In this document: in pieces, positions 52,726-60,848 of the stretch
How the letters are laid out: each line of letters starts with the position of its first letter
Numbering within the stretch: position 1 is the first letter of the stretch
Program-made: the position numbers and the translations under genes
The notes under the pieces: generated by a model
Told to the model about the DNA's origin: nothing
Databases searched by the model: none
Seen by the model: the letters and a program-made list of their open reading frames with translations, nothing else
Source of the DNA: Pseudoalteromonas piscicida
GTDB lineage: Bacteria > Pseudomonadota > Gammaproteobacteria > Enterobacterales > Alteromonadaceae
Assembly (NCBI RefSeq): GCF_000238315.3
Contig: NZ_CP011924.1
Span: 1,900,501 to 1,964,500 of the forward strand
Direction: 5' to 3'
DNA length: 64,000 bases

Positions 52726-54129
52726 TTATGACTGTGTTTCTCCCTCATAGGCGTTTAAACGGTTGTAGAGCGTTTTTGTACTGATCCCAAGCATTCGCGC
52801 GGCCAGCGTCTTATTTCCTTCTACTGATTCTAACGTTTGATAGATCAATTCTCTTTCTACTTCTTCAATCGTTTTACCGGGCTTCATTTCAGGCGTTGGT
52901 ACTTGAATCGCATTTGCTCTGCTTGAAGTGCCCACCTGTGGTGGAATTGAAGCGCGATTTAACTGCGCATGCTCCACCATGCGTTTCGCCTGCGCGAATG
53001 GTGAAGCGAAGTTCGCATCAAATACTAAGCTATGGTCATCGTGATCTGCCATAATATAGGCACGATGAATTGTGTGCTTGAGTTCACGCACATTCCCGGG
53101 CCAGTCATAGTCAACCAAGCGGCTCATATCTGCCGCCTTAATCACATACTGACTATTACCTGTTTTATTCAAACCCTGGAGAAAATGCTCGGCAAGTAAT
53201 GGAATGTCTTCTTTTCTCTCTCTGAGCGGTGGAATGTGGATTGGAAATACCGCTAAACGGAAATAAATGTCTTCTCGCAGTACGTCATTGGTAGCGATAT
53301 CCTCGACACTACGGTTAGTCGCCGATATTACCCGGCAATTTACTTTTATCGGCTTTGTGCCACCGACTCGTGTCACCGTGTGTGTTTCAAGTACACGTAG
53401 TAAGTTTGGCTGTTGCTCGATTGGCATTTCGGTTAATTCATCCAAAAACAAAGTGCCATTCTCTGCTTGTTCAAATACTCCAACTTTTTGAGCATTTGCT
53501 CCCGTAAACGCGCCTTTTTCATGACCAAATAGTTCGCTACCGATCAAGTCTTTCGGGATTGCACCACAGTTTACGTTAACCAAATCCCCTGTCACTGTGC
53601 TAGCATTGTGAATTGCGCGGGCAAACATTTCTTTACCTACACCGCTTTCCCCCATCAACATCACATTAGCGTCGGTACCTGCCACGCGCTCTATCATCTT
53701 ATATAGATGTTTCATTTTGGCAGACTCGCCCAGCAACACACCAAAATGCGCTTGACTTTCGGTTCGCTTGGGTTTGTTCTTGGAAGGGCTTAACGCATTT
53801 CTAAAATCATCTGCGTCAACGGGCTTAGTGAGATAATTCAATCCATCATGACAAAGCTGCGACAATGCTGACTTTACTGATGGATGTCCCGTAACCATAG
53901 TTATTGGTGTACGGATCCCTGCGGCTCTAATTTCATCAACTAGATGTAAACCACTGCCATCTGGCAGCATAAAATCAAGAAAGATATGATCAAAACTTTG
54001 CGTTTCTAGCCATTGTCTGGCCGATGCCAAGTCATTCGCTAAGCACGCGTCATGGCCCAGATATTCAACTATACGGCAAGCCAGCTCTGCAAAATCATGA
54101 TCATCATCTACTAATAAAACGGTTTTCAA
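52726..54129 (-). CDS. NtrC-type sigma-54 response regulator
   Basis: This 467-residue activator has a receiver domain (TVLLVDDDHDF; phospho-acceptor in IFLDFMLPDGSG; LTKPVDADD). The AAA+ domain has Walker A GESGVGKE, the sigma-54 contact loop GAFTGA, Walker B TLFLDELTEMP and the R finger RLAVFPIHIPPLRER. A Fis-type helix-turn-helix follows (EGNKTLAARMLGISTKTLYNRL). I prefer the TTG at 54129, preceded by GAGAGAGGGAC, which starts directly at the receiver; a longer frame from 54204 adds 25 unrelated residues. It is the only sigma-54 activator in the window and the natural candidate to drive the nearby sigma-54 promoters. Confidence 0.92.
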   Translation of the reverse strand: MKTVLLVDDDHDFAELACRIVEYLGHDACLANDLASARQWLETQSFDHIFLDFMLPDGSGLHLVDEIRAAGIRTPITMVTGHPSVKSALSQLCHDGLNYLTKPVDADDFRNALSPSKNKPKRTESQAHFGVLLGESAKMKHLYKMIERVAGTDANVMLMGESGVGKEMFARAIHNASTVTGDLVNVNCGAIPKDLIGSELFGHEKGAFTGANAQKVGVFEQAENGTLFLDELTEMPIEQQPNLLRVLETHTVTRVGGTKPIKVNCRVISATNRSVEDIATNDVLREDIYFRLAVFPIHIPPLRERKEDIPLLAEHFLQGLNKTGNSQYVIKAADMSRLVDYDWPGNVRELKHTIHRAYIMADHDDHSLVFDANFASPFAQAKRMVEHAQLNRASIPPQVGTSSRANAIQVPTPEMKPGKTIEEVERELIYQTLESVEGNKTLAARMLGISTKTLYNRLNAYEGETQS

Positions 54130-54209
54130 TTGAGTCCCTCTCTCAATGCTCCAATAGTGTTTCCACTTTTGATTTTTATCTCGCACACTAATGAATGGCC
54201 GCAAAATGC

Positions 54210-55820
54210 CTAATTCGGAACCATTACGTTCAGCGCGTGTTTCTGGATCACTATTTCAATACTTTTTGCACTAAGCACTTCACCATCTAGTGCAAAGTGT
54301 TGTTCTTGTTCAAATTCTATGTTTATCTTTTCGCACTGCTCGGTGCGAATATTAGAAGGTTTGCCGTCCAATTTAGGTAAAATAAGTTCAGCTACCGTAA
54401 GATTCTGCGCACCATCCGGTTCAACCGGTAAAATCGTAATATCTAGTTTGCCATCGTCATAGATTGGCCCTCCATGACCTTGAGCAAGAATTGTGGTTTT
54501 TGGTGCTGCATTCGCTACAACCAGACTAACACATTCTAACTGAGATTGCTCAGCGCCATCAAAGCTCACTCTAAAATTTAGGGGCTTATTCTCACTTACC
54601 GCCTGCCAAAGGCCTCGAATATAGGCTAATTGCCCCGAGTTATTTTTTTCTTCACGCCCAGCCTTTTCTATCATTTCCTGACCAAAGCCAACGGCCGCCG
54701 CTAAAAGCGCGGTGCGGCCATTACAGTTCATTAGATCAATAGGCTTAGGTTTACCCGCTAAAATTGCTTCACAAGCGCGGTTGATAGGATCTATCTTGGA
54801 CAGTGAACCGAGTAACACGGTCGCTAAGGAATTTGCAGTACCTAAAGGCAATATACCAAACAGTACATCGTTTTCATGAACACCATGGGCGACGCTTGCT
54901 AATGTGCCATCACCGCCCCCTGCTATGATGATATTTGGCTGTTTATCAGACATGATTTGTTTAGCTAAAGCCGCGACATCTGTCTCTTTCTCTGTAAAGT
55001 GAATCGATAAGTTATATTTTTCCGTCAGCATACCCACAATGTCATTTTCATAGGTAAACCATTTACCCGATCCTGGTACAGGGTTTATGACTAACGCCGC
55101 CTGCTCACTATGGGTAAAGTTTTGACTGTGATGTAGCTTTGTCATTCCCTTAAGTTGTTGCTTGTTTAACCTCGCCGTTTCACGGCGGTTTTGTATTTTT
55201 TCGAGTGCTTCACGGACGGTATAATCAGGGTTGGTTGCCAGTAAATAAGCAGTACAAAAGAACACTGAGCGTCCTCGACCTAACGCACAATGCACTACAA
55301 CCTTCCGTTTTAGTTCGTGCTGCGCTGCTATCCATGCCATGCCATGCGCTAACTGTTCAGAGGTAGGCGCTTGATGATCTAACACTGGAATATTGAGGTA
55401 GTGTAAGCCTTGCTGTTCTGCTGACCAGTTTAACCCATCGAACTCAGCAGTTACGTCTAAAATGGCTTCAATCCCTTCCGCCTTAAGCATATCCACATCG
55501 CTTGGAAATAACCGACAAGCAACAAATAAATTATCTGTAAGCGGCTGAAATGCATCAACAACATCTCTACCTCTTTCAATTGCATTGTATAAATGTACAC
55601 AGCCTAAGTAAGGCCAAAATAGCCAGGTTATATACCAAGGAATTTTGCCTGTACCGTGCTTTCTAAATATGTGCGGATAGTTGGTTGCATAAGCAAAAGT
55701 AACTAAAGAAAAAGAGACGGTAAACCACGCAAGCGGCAACATTAGCCAAGATCCAATACTGTGGATCGTGAGTGAGGCTAAACAGAGACTTGCAAACAGG
55801 TAGTACTTAAGCATTTTCAT
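54210..55820 (-). CDS. Membrane phosphatase-diacylglycerol kinase fusion
   Basis: This 536-residue protein has two parts. After two N-terminal membrane segments (residues about 5-45) comes a dual-specificity/PTP-type phosphatase domain with the signature HCALGRGRS (C-x5-R) near residues 178-186. A lipid kinase of the DAGK/YegS family follows (from about 240), with IIAGGGDGTLASVAHG and LFGILPLGTANSLA for ATP binding and FALDGEVL near the end. It may dephosphorylate a lipid phosphate and phosphorylate another, or regulate itself. It precedes the NtrC-type gene closely and is probably the first gene of the signalling operon. Confidence 0.88.
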   Translation of the reverse strand: MKMLKYYLFASLCLASLTIHSIGSWLMLPLAWFTVSFSLVTFAYATNYPHIFRKHGTGKIPWYITWLFWPYLGCVHLYNAIERGRDVVDAFQPLTDNLFVACRLFPSDVDMLKAEGIEAILDVTAEFDGLNWSAEQQGLHYLNIPVLDHQAPTSEQLAHGMAWIAAQHELKRKVVVHCALGRGRSVFFCTAYLLATNPDYTVREALEKIQNRRETARLNKQQLKGMTKLHHSQNFTHSEQAALVINPVPGSGKWFTYENDIVGMLTEKYNLSIHFTEKETDVAALAKQIMSDKQPNIIIAGGGDGTLASVAHGVHENDVLFGILPLGTANSLATVLLGSLSKIDPINRACEAILAGKPKPIDLMNCNGRTALLAAAVGFGQEMIEKAGREEKNNSGQLAYIRGLWQAVSENKPLNFRVSFDGAEQSQLECVSLVVANAAPKTTILAQGHGGPIYDDGKLDITILPVEPDGAQNLTVAELILPKLDGKPSNIRTEQCEKINIEFEQEQHFALDGEVLSAKSIEIVIQKHALNVMVPN

Positions 55821-56180
55821 TGCCTTTCCTTAATTATTTTTGTCGCCTACGGCTTTTTATTATCGCCTTATGCGGAACTCTCTTAGGTTTGTACATATGT
55901 AACTAAGTATAGATATGCATTTATTAATCTGCGCTGATTCATCAACTTGTTTATGATAATCATGAAGATACTTAACTATAGCTGAGACTATTCACAAAGA
56001 AATAAAAAGTGCGTCTGGGTATTTGTAACGACTTATGCAAGCGCTGCTACATAAGTATTCAGCCACCATTAATTCATTAAAATTTCTAATGTGAAAATCA
56101 TAAAATTTATCAGTTGAATGAAGCATAAATGATCACCATAATGGCGATCCTTTAAACGCATTTGGAGAACCAAACAGACA
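55821..56180. other. Intergenic region without recognised genes
   Basis: AT-rich spacing between the divergent phosphatase-kinase fusion and the small membrane protein. It must hold both promoters. I find no -24/-12 element with correct spacing in either direction and no reading frame with a ribosome site. Confidence 0.6.
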
Positions 56181-56420
56181 ATGGCAAACGAGCTCGACTG
56201 GCTACTTAACTTAATTTTACTTACTTTAGGTTTTGGTGCCTTTTTTATTAACCATAAAACGCTACTAAGAGTAGCTGCTGTGTGCGCATGTGGCGTACTT
56301 TTTATCTCGTTTAGCCTTGATCTGATGAACACCAGTGTAATTTCTAACCTTAGCTTGATTTTGATAAATACTTTTTATCTATTCAAAGTCTATACCTTTG
56401 GTCAGCTGGAAGTTCACTAG
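56181..56420 (+). CDS. Small three-helix membrane protein
   Basis: This 79-residue protein is almost entirely hydrophobic: LLNLILLTLGFGAFFIN, then VAAVCACGVLFISFSLDLM, then ISNLSLILINTFYLFKVYTF. A GGAG ribosome site lies about 12 bases upstream. No family is recognised. It is divergent from the signalling operon across 360 bases, and no co-oriented neighbour is close. Confidence 0.68.
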   Translation: MANELDWLLNLILLTLGFGAFFINHKTLLRVAAVCACGVLFISFSLDLMNTSVISNLSLILINTFYLFKVYTFGQLEVH

Positions 56421-56432
56421 TTCTTTGCAGTA

Positions 56433-56468
56433 ACTAGTTCCTAGCGACTAGTTCCTAGCGACTAGTTC
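56433..56468. repeat. 14-bp tandem repeat
   Basis: The unit ACTAGTTCCTAGCG is present 2.6 times in a row, with a partial further copy just upstream (CACTAGTTC at 56415). It lies between the small membrane gene and smrA. Function is unknown. Confidence 0.85.
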
Positions 56469-56528
56469 CCTATTTCACTTCGGTGCGCTAAAATCATGGC
56501 CATCATTGCTTGTTAATGGAGAAGCAGT

Positions 56529-57110
56529 ATGGCCATGACTGATGAAGAACTATTTTTAGCTTCAATGGGCGACGTCACTCCTCTCGCTCACGACAAAAAA
56601 GCAGAATTACGCCGTCACAAAAACGAACCAACTATTTCGCAACTCGCAAAACGCGAGGCTGCCGAACAAGAACTTGAGTTTGATCCTAATTACTTATCCA
56701 CAGAATACGTTGATCTATTAGATCCGCACGATCTACTCGCCTATAAAAAAAGCGGCGTCCAAGATGGTGTATACAAAAATCTCAGATTAGGTAAATACCA
56801 AGTTGATGCTACCTTAGACTTACATGGCAAACCATTTCATGATGCCCGCAAAGCCTTGTTTGACTTTGTTACAGATTGCCATGCAAAAAGCATCCGAGTA
56901 TTGTTATTAAGGCATGGTATCGGTTTAAACAGTAAACCCTTTCCCGCTGTACTGAAAAGCTATACAAATAAATGGCTGCAAGAAATGCCACAAGTGTTGG
57001 CATTTCACTCTGCATTAAAATGCCATGGTGGTAGCGGCTCTACTTACGTACTACTAAGAAAGAGTGATGAGAAAAAACAAGAAAATAGAGAGCGTCACGC
57101 TAAACGCTAA
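56529..57110 (+). CDS. smrA: Smr-domain endonuclease SmrA-like
   Basis: This 193-residue protein has a C-terminal Smr domain (from about residue 95). It begins with the LDLHG motif, followed by the second signature in RVLLLRHGIG, and CHGGSGSTYVLLRK near the end. The N-terminal half is charged (PLAHDKKAELRRHK; YVDLLDPHDLLAYKKSG), as in E. coli SmrA/YdaL (187 residues). Smr domains cleave DNA or RNA; the exact role is unclear. It is followed by a bidirectional terminator shared with a small minus-strand gene. Confidence 0.9.
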   Translation: MAMTDEELFLASMGDVTPLAHDKKAELRRHKNEPTISQLAKREAAEQELEFDPNYLSTEYVDLLDPHDLLAYKKSGVQDGVYKNLRLGKYQVDATLDLHGKPFHDARKALFDFVTDCHAKSIRVLLLRHGIGLNSKPFPAVLKSYTNKWLQEMPQVLAFHSALKCHGGSGSTYVLLRKSDEKKQENRERHAKR

Positions 57111-57115
57111 AAAAC

Positions 57116-57142
57116 AAAAAGCCGAGTAAAACTCGGCTTATT
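57116..57142. terminator. Terminator between smrA and the 44-residue membrane peptide
   Basis: AAGCCGAGT / ACTCGGCTT with loop AAA; A run on the left and TT on the right. The right arm overlaps the stop codon of the small minus-strand gene at 57138-57140. Confidence 0.82.
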
Positions 57143-57272
57143 TGCTATTTGCGGTGGGTGTCGTCCCCTGAAGTTCACTTGCACTCGCTTGATTAAACCA
57201 AGCTGATACACCTAACAAAATAACCGAAACCACAACAAGTGATAATTTCGCGCCACCTTGACTTTGCTTCAT
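57138..57272 (-). CDS. 44-residue single-pass membrane peptide
   Basis: The product begins MKQSQGGAKLSLVVVSVILL, continues GVSAWFNQASASEL and ends in a polar tail. That gives a basic N-terminus, one 17-residue hydrophobic helix and a short hydrophilic end, so it is a likely bitopic membrane peptide. AAAAGG lies 8-9 bases upstream of the ATG. The stop lies in the shared terminator, a common sign of a real small gene. No family is known to me. Confidence 0.6.
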   Translation of the reverse strand: MKQSQGGAKLSLVVVSVILLGVSAWFNQASASELQGTTPTANSK

Positions 57273-57408
57273 GGGTTAGACCTTTTTATTATTGTTTTTT
57301 TGTTAAATTAATGCATCATTCATAAACACTCAAGATGTTTTTTTATACAGTAGTTTACACTATTCTCTTTACACCCTACTCTGTGGCTAATTACAACTAT
57401 TTAATCAA

Positions 57409-58335
57409 TTAGTAACCCTGCTTTTTATGAACTAAATGAACAAGTGCTTTGCCCTCCTGCATCGCTAAATAGTTGTTAGCAATTTGCTGAGCTGCCGTAT
57501 TCAAACTGGTTAATGCGGCAACATGTGGAGTAATACTAATGTTTGGCTGCTGCCAAAAGGCATGTGATGCAGGGAGTGGCTCTGTATCAAATACGTCTAA
57601 AATAGCCCCGCCAAACGTCTCAGCCGCTAACGCATTGAGTAAATCCGCCTCGTTCAGATGGCCACCTCTTGCGACATTAATGAGAACGCAATGATCTGGC
57701 GCGAGTGCAAACAGCTGGGCGTTCAATATCCCTTTGGTATGTTCAGTCAATGGTAGAAGGCACACAAGATAATCAATGTCTGAAAGAAAAGCTGCTAGCT
57801 CATCTTGCCCACTGAAGTGCTCAATATTGTCCAGTTGTTTTGCAGAGCCGGACCACCCTTTGATGTTAAATCCATTTACGTGTAGCTTATGCGCGACCGC
57901 AAGGCCAAGTTGCCCCATCCCCATAATACCAACCAAGCGACCAGCTCTTGCGCGCCTAGGCTTCCATATTTGCTGAGATTGATTGTGGCCGTACTCTCTT
58001 ACTCTAAGCTTATGACTTAATAGTTGGCCTAATACATATTCAGCCATATCATCCGCTAAATTTGGGTCAACGATACGCGCAACTTCTACATCTGGTGGTA
58101 ACAGCTGCATCGGAATGCTATCAACACCGGCACCGTAGGAATGCACTACTTTTAAATTAGGAAGCTTTGACCATAGCGTCTCTGGCGCATTCCATGCCAG
58201 CACAAACTCGACCTCCTTTAATAAGCTAACATCATCAACGGGCCATTCAAGCAAGCTTTGCTGCGGCAACAGAGCTGCTAGCTTAGCAACTAGCTTGTCA
58301 TTATTACGACCAGTAACACAAATAAGTAAAGCCAT
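57409..58335 (-). CDS. D-2-hydroxyacid dehydrogenase, GhrA-like
   Basis: This 308-residue NAD(P)-dependent dehydrogenase resembles glyoxylate/hydroxypyruvate reductase A (312 residues in E. coli). The dinucleotide fold is VGIMGMGQLGLAVAHKL. The catalytic Arg lies in NVARGGHLNEADLL, the Glu in DVFDTEPLP and the His in SITPHVAALT. The substrate-binding start VLAWNAPETLW and VVHSYGAGVDSI agrees with GhrA rather than GhrB. The gene is monocistronic. Confidence 0.88.
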   Translation of the reverse strand: MALLICVTGRNNDKLVAKLAALLPQQSLLEWPVDDVSLLKEVEFVLAWNAPETLWSKLPNLKVVHSYGAGVDSIPMQLLPPDVEVARIVDPNLADDMAEYVLGQLLSHKLRVREYGHNQSQQIWKPRRARAGRLVGIMGMGQLGLAVAHKLHVNGFNIKGWSGSAKQLDNIEHFSGQDELAAFLSDIDYLVCLLPLTEHTKGILNAQLFALAPDHCVLINVARGGHLNEADLLNALAAETFGGAILDVFDTEPLPASHAFWQQPNISITPHVAALTSLNTAAQQIANNYLAMQEGKALVHLVHKKQGY

Positions 58336-58451
58336 ATTGTTCCTTTATTCTCTCGACACGCTATCACTGCAAAATAAATGACATACCAATGCAACATGCT
58401 TGTCATTAATAGTTTTTACTCTTGCAAAAAAGCGCCAACAGATGATGAAAA

Positions 58452-60173
58452 ATGATCAGTGTAGATAAAGTCATTGAAGCAAATCTTCCACAACTTGAAA
58501 ACTCCCCAAAGGTAAAAGGTTTAGTAAAAAAAGGGCTTGGTTATCTCTTGCATGAGCAAGAGTTTGTCGCGTTTGCTGACACCTACCCTCATTTGCAAGG
58601 ACTCGAGTTTCTTGAACAAGTGCTCGATGAGTTAGATTTTGACGCTCGCTTTAAACCAAAGCAAATAGAGCATATCCCAAGCGAAGGTCCAGTGGTGATC
58701 GTCGCAAACCACCCTATTGGCTCTTTAGATGCACTGGCACTAATCAAAGTGCTGGCGCAAGTACGGCCTGACTTAAAGGTTGTTGCTAACCGGATGTTGA
58801 TGTCGGTTACACCAATGCATCCCCTATTACTGCCTGTTGATAACCTCTCAGGAACCAGTAAAAAACAAGAGCTGGCAAACATTCACAAGCATTTAAAGTC
58901 TGAGGGAGCGCTACTTATCTTCCCAGCTGGTGAAGTTTCTCGCTTAAGCCCAACCGGTATTAAAGACTGCAAATGGAACTCTGGCTTTTTAAGAATGGCT
59001 AAAAAAGCCAATTGCCCCATTCTACCCATTTTTATCAAAGCGAAAAACAGTCCGCTCTTTTACGGCACCAGTATGATTTATAAGCCTTTAGCCAGTTTAT
59101 TATTGGTCAAAGAGATGTTTAAACAAAGGCAAAAGTCGCTAGAATTTGAAATAGGCGCCAGTATTCCTCCAGAGTCTTATCTTATTGATAACCTTAAAGA
59201 CAAAGAGATAGTCGCGCTTATTCGCAAACAACTTTATCGCCTTGCCAGTAAAAAGCCACTGCCACTCAAAACACAAACCCCTATTGCAGTTCCAGAAAAT
59301 CGCAAAGAACTTAAAAAGGCAGTGGAAGCGTGCGAATGTATCGGTGAAACACCCGATGGCATGCAAATATACGTTTACCAATACACCGGCAGCTCGGTGA
59401 TATTTAGAGAGCTTGGACGCCTTAGAGAAATTGCCTTTAGGGCCGTGGGAGAAGGAAGTGGTAATCGTCGTGATATCGATAAGTACGATATGCACTACCA
59501 CCATTTGTTGTTATGGGACACGAAACAACTTGAGCTAGTGGGTGCCTATCGCCTTGCAAGTGCCAAGCAAGTGATAGAAGAACACGGGCAAGCCGGGCTT
59601 TATACCGACAGCTTGTTTTCGTACAGTGAAGCCATGACCCCATACTTTGAAAAAGGCCTCGAACTTGGTCGCAGCTTTGTGCAGCCCAAGTACTGGGGTC
59701 GCAAGAGCCTAGATTACCTGTGGTATGGGATCGGTGCATTCGTAAAGCGCTACCCAGAACACCGTTATATGTTTGGTGCAGTCAGCCTTTCAAACGCGTT
59801 ACCGGATGAAGCAAAAGCCATGTTGGTGTATCACTACCAACATTACTTTTCAAACCTTGCAGGTATCGCCACGCCGAACAACGAAATGAAGCTAAGTAAT
59901 GATCAGCTTAACCGTTATCAACACATGTTTAGTGGCGATGACATCAAAGAAGATTTCGCAGAGCTCAAACATATTCTTGCTAATATGGGTGCTCAAGTCC
60001 CTACATTATTTAAGCAATATACGGAGCTTTGCGAAGAGCAAGGCGTGAATTTTCTGAGCTTTAGTATAGATCCTGATTTTAATAACTGCATCGATGGTCT
60101 GGTACTCGTTGACTTAGCGAAATTAAAAGAGCAAAAAGCGAAACGCTACCTAGGCGACAACCCGTACGGTTAA
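58452..60173 (+). CDS. OlsF-like bifunctional acyltransferase (ornithine lipid synthesis)
   Basis: This 573-residue protein has two acyltransferase domains. The N-terminal PlsC-type O-acyltransferase (about residues 60-260) has NHPIGSLDAL and FPAGEVSRL. The C-terminal GNAT-type N-acyltransferase of the OlsB kind (about 310-560) has REIAFRAVGEGSG, HLLLWDTKQLELVGAYRL and LELGRSFVQPKYWG. This fusion is the OlsF layout, in which the C-terminal part makes lyso-ornithine lipid from ornithine and a fatty acyl carrier protein and the N-terminal part adds the second acyl chain. The H-x5-D spacing of the first motif differs from the usual Hx4D. The product could use another amino acid. Confidence 0.82.
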   Translation: MISVDKVIEANLPQLENSPKVKGLVKKGLGYLLHEQEFVAFADTYPHLQGLEFLEQVLDELDFDARFKPKQIEHIPSEGPVVIVANHPIGSLDALALIKVLAQVRPDLKVVANRMLMSVTPMHPLLLPVDNLSGTSKKQELANIHKHLKSEGALLIFPAGEVSRLSPTGIKDCKWNSGFLRMAKKANCPILPIFIKAKNSPLFYGTSMIYKPLASLLLVKEMFKQRQKSLEFEIGASIPPESYLIDNLKDKEIVALIRKQLYRLASKKPLPLKTQTPIAVPENRKELKKAVEACECIGETPDGMQIYVYQYTGSSVIFRELGRLREIAFRAVGEGSGNRRDIDKYDMHYHHLLLWDTKQLELVGAYRLASAKQVIEEHGQAGLYTDSLFSYSEAMTPYFEKGLELGRSFVQPKYWGRKSLDYLWYGIGAFVKRYPEHRYMFGAVSLSNALPDEAKAMLVYHYQHYFSNLAGIATPNNEMKLSNDQLNRYQHMFSGDDIKEDFAELKHILANMGAQVPTLFKQYTELCEEQGVNFLSFSIDPDFNNCIDGLVLVDLAKLKEQKAKRYLGDNPYG

Positions 60174-60196
60174 GCTCAAATACATTGATCCGCTGT

Positions 60197-60226
60197 AATA
60201 AAGATCGCTACACTGCGGTCTTTATT
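60197..60226 (+). terminator. Terminator after the OlsF-like gene
   Basis: AATAAAGATCGC / GCGGTCTTTATT with one G-T pair and a 6-base loop, 24 bases after the stop. The next gene begins 31 bases later. Confidence 0.72.
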
Positions 60227-60256
60227 GTTGCTTACTGTTATCACGGGATCATTTGT

Positions 60257-60739
60257 ATGCTCAAACTACTTGGCCAAGCCTTCATCATTGTGCTGGTGTT
60301 CTTCGCCGTCTCAGCCTATCAAGAAAGAAACATGCTTGCCGACTCGGGAGAACAAACGGCGCCGCCATTTCACCTACCCATTTTACAATCCAAGCAAACT
60401 TATTCCTCTATTCAGCTTAAAGGTCAACAAAGTATCGTGTATTTTTTTGCGCCTTGGTGCGGCGTATGTCGAGTGAGCATGCCGAATATTGATAAACTAC
60501 ATCAGCAAGGCAAAGTCAAAGCAGTAGCGATTGCGTTGGATTATCGTTCCACCGAAGAAGTAACAAAGTTTGTCAGCGATCTACAATTAGACATGCCCGT
60601 CTTACTCGGCAATCAGACCACGGCACAAGCGTACAAAGTGCAGGCTTACCCTACCTATTATGTACTTGATGAAGACTTCAAAATAACCGAGCGCTCTGTT
60701 GGTTACTCATCCGAGATAGGGATCCGAGCGAGATTGTAA
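60257..60739 (+). CDS. Membrane-anchored thioredoxin-like (TlpA/ScsD type) protein
   Basis: This 160-residue protein has an N-terminal membrane anchor (LLGQAFIIVLVFFAVSAY) and a periplasmic thioredoxin fold with the active site WCGVC, then the cis-Pro loop VQAYPTYYVLD. It is similar to ScsD/TlpA reductases. I start it at the ATG at 60257, which leads straight into the anchor; an ATG at 60185 falls inside the upstream terminator. No partner DsbD is visible here. It precedes the TonB-dependent receptor by about 110 bases. Confidence 0.82.
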   Translation: MLKLLGQAFIIVLVFFAVSAYQERNMLADSGEQTAPPFHLPILQSKQTYSSIQLKGQQSIVYFFAPWCGVCRVSMPNIDKLHQQGKVKAVAIALDYRSTEEVTKFVSDLQLDMPVLLGNQTTAQAYKVQAYPTYYVLDEDFKITERSVGYSSEIGIRARL

Positions 60740-60848
60740 GAAACCTAAATAAACCGCTTACAGTTAATTACGACTCTCTGAAATTAATCAACAATTATTT
60801 CGTTTAGGCTAACGCACATCTTAACAAAGGATGAATAGGAAGCCGACC

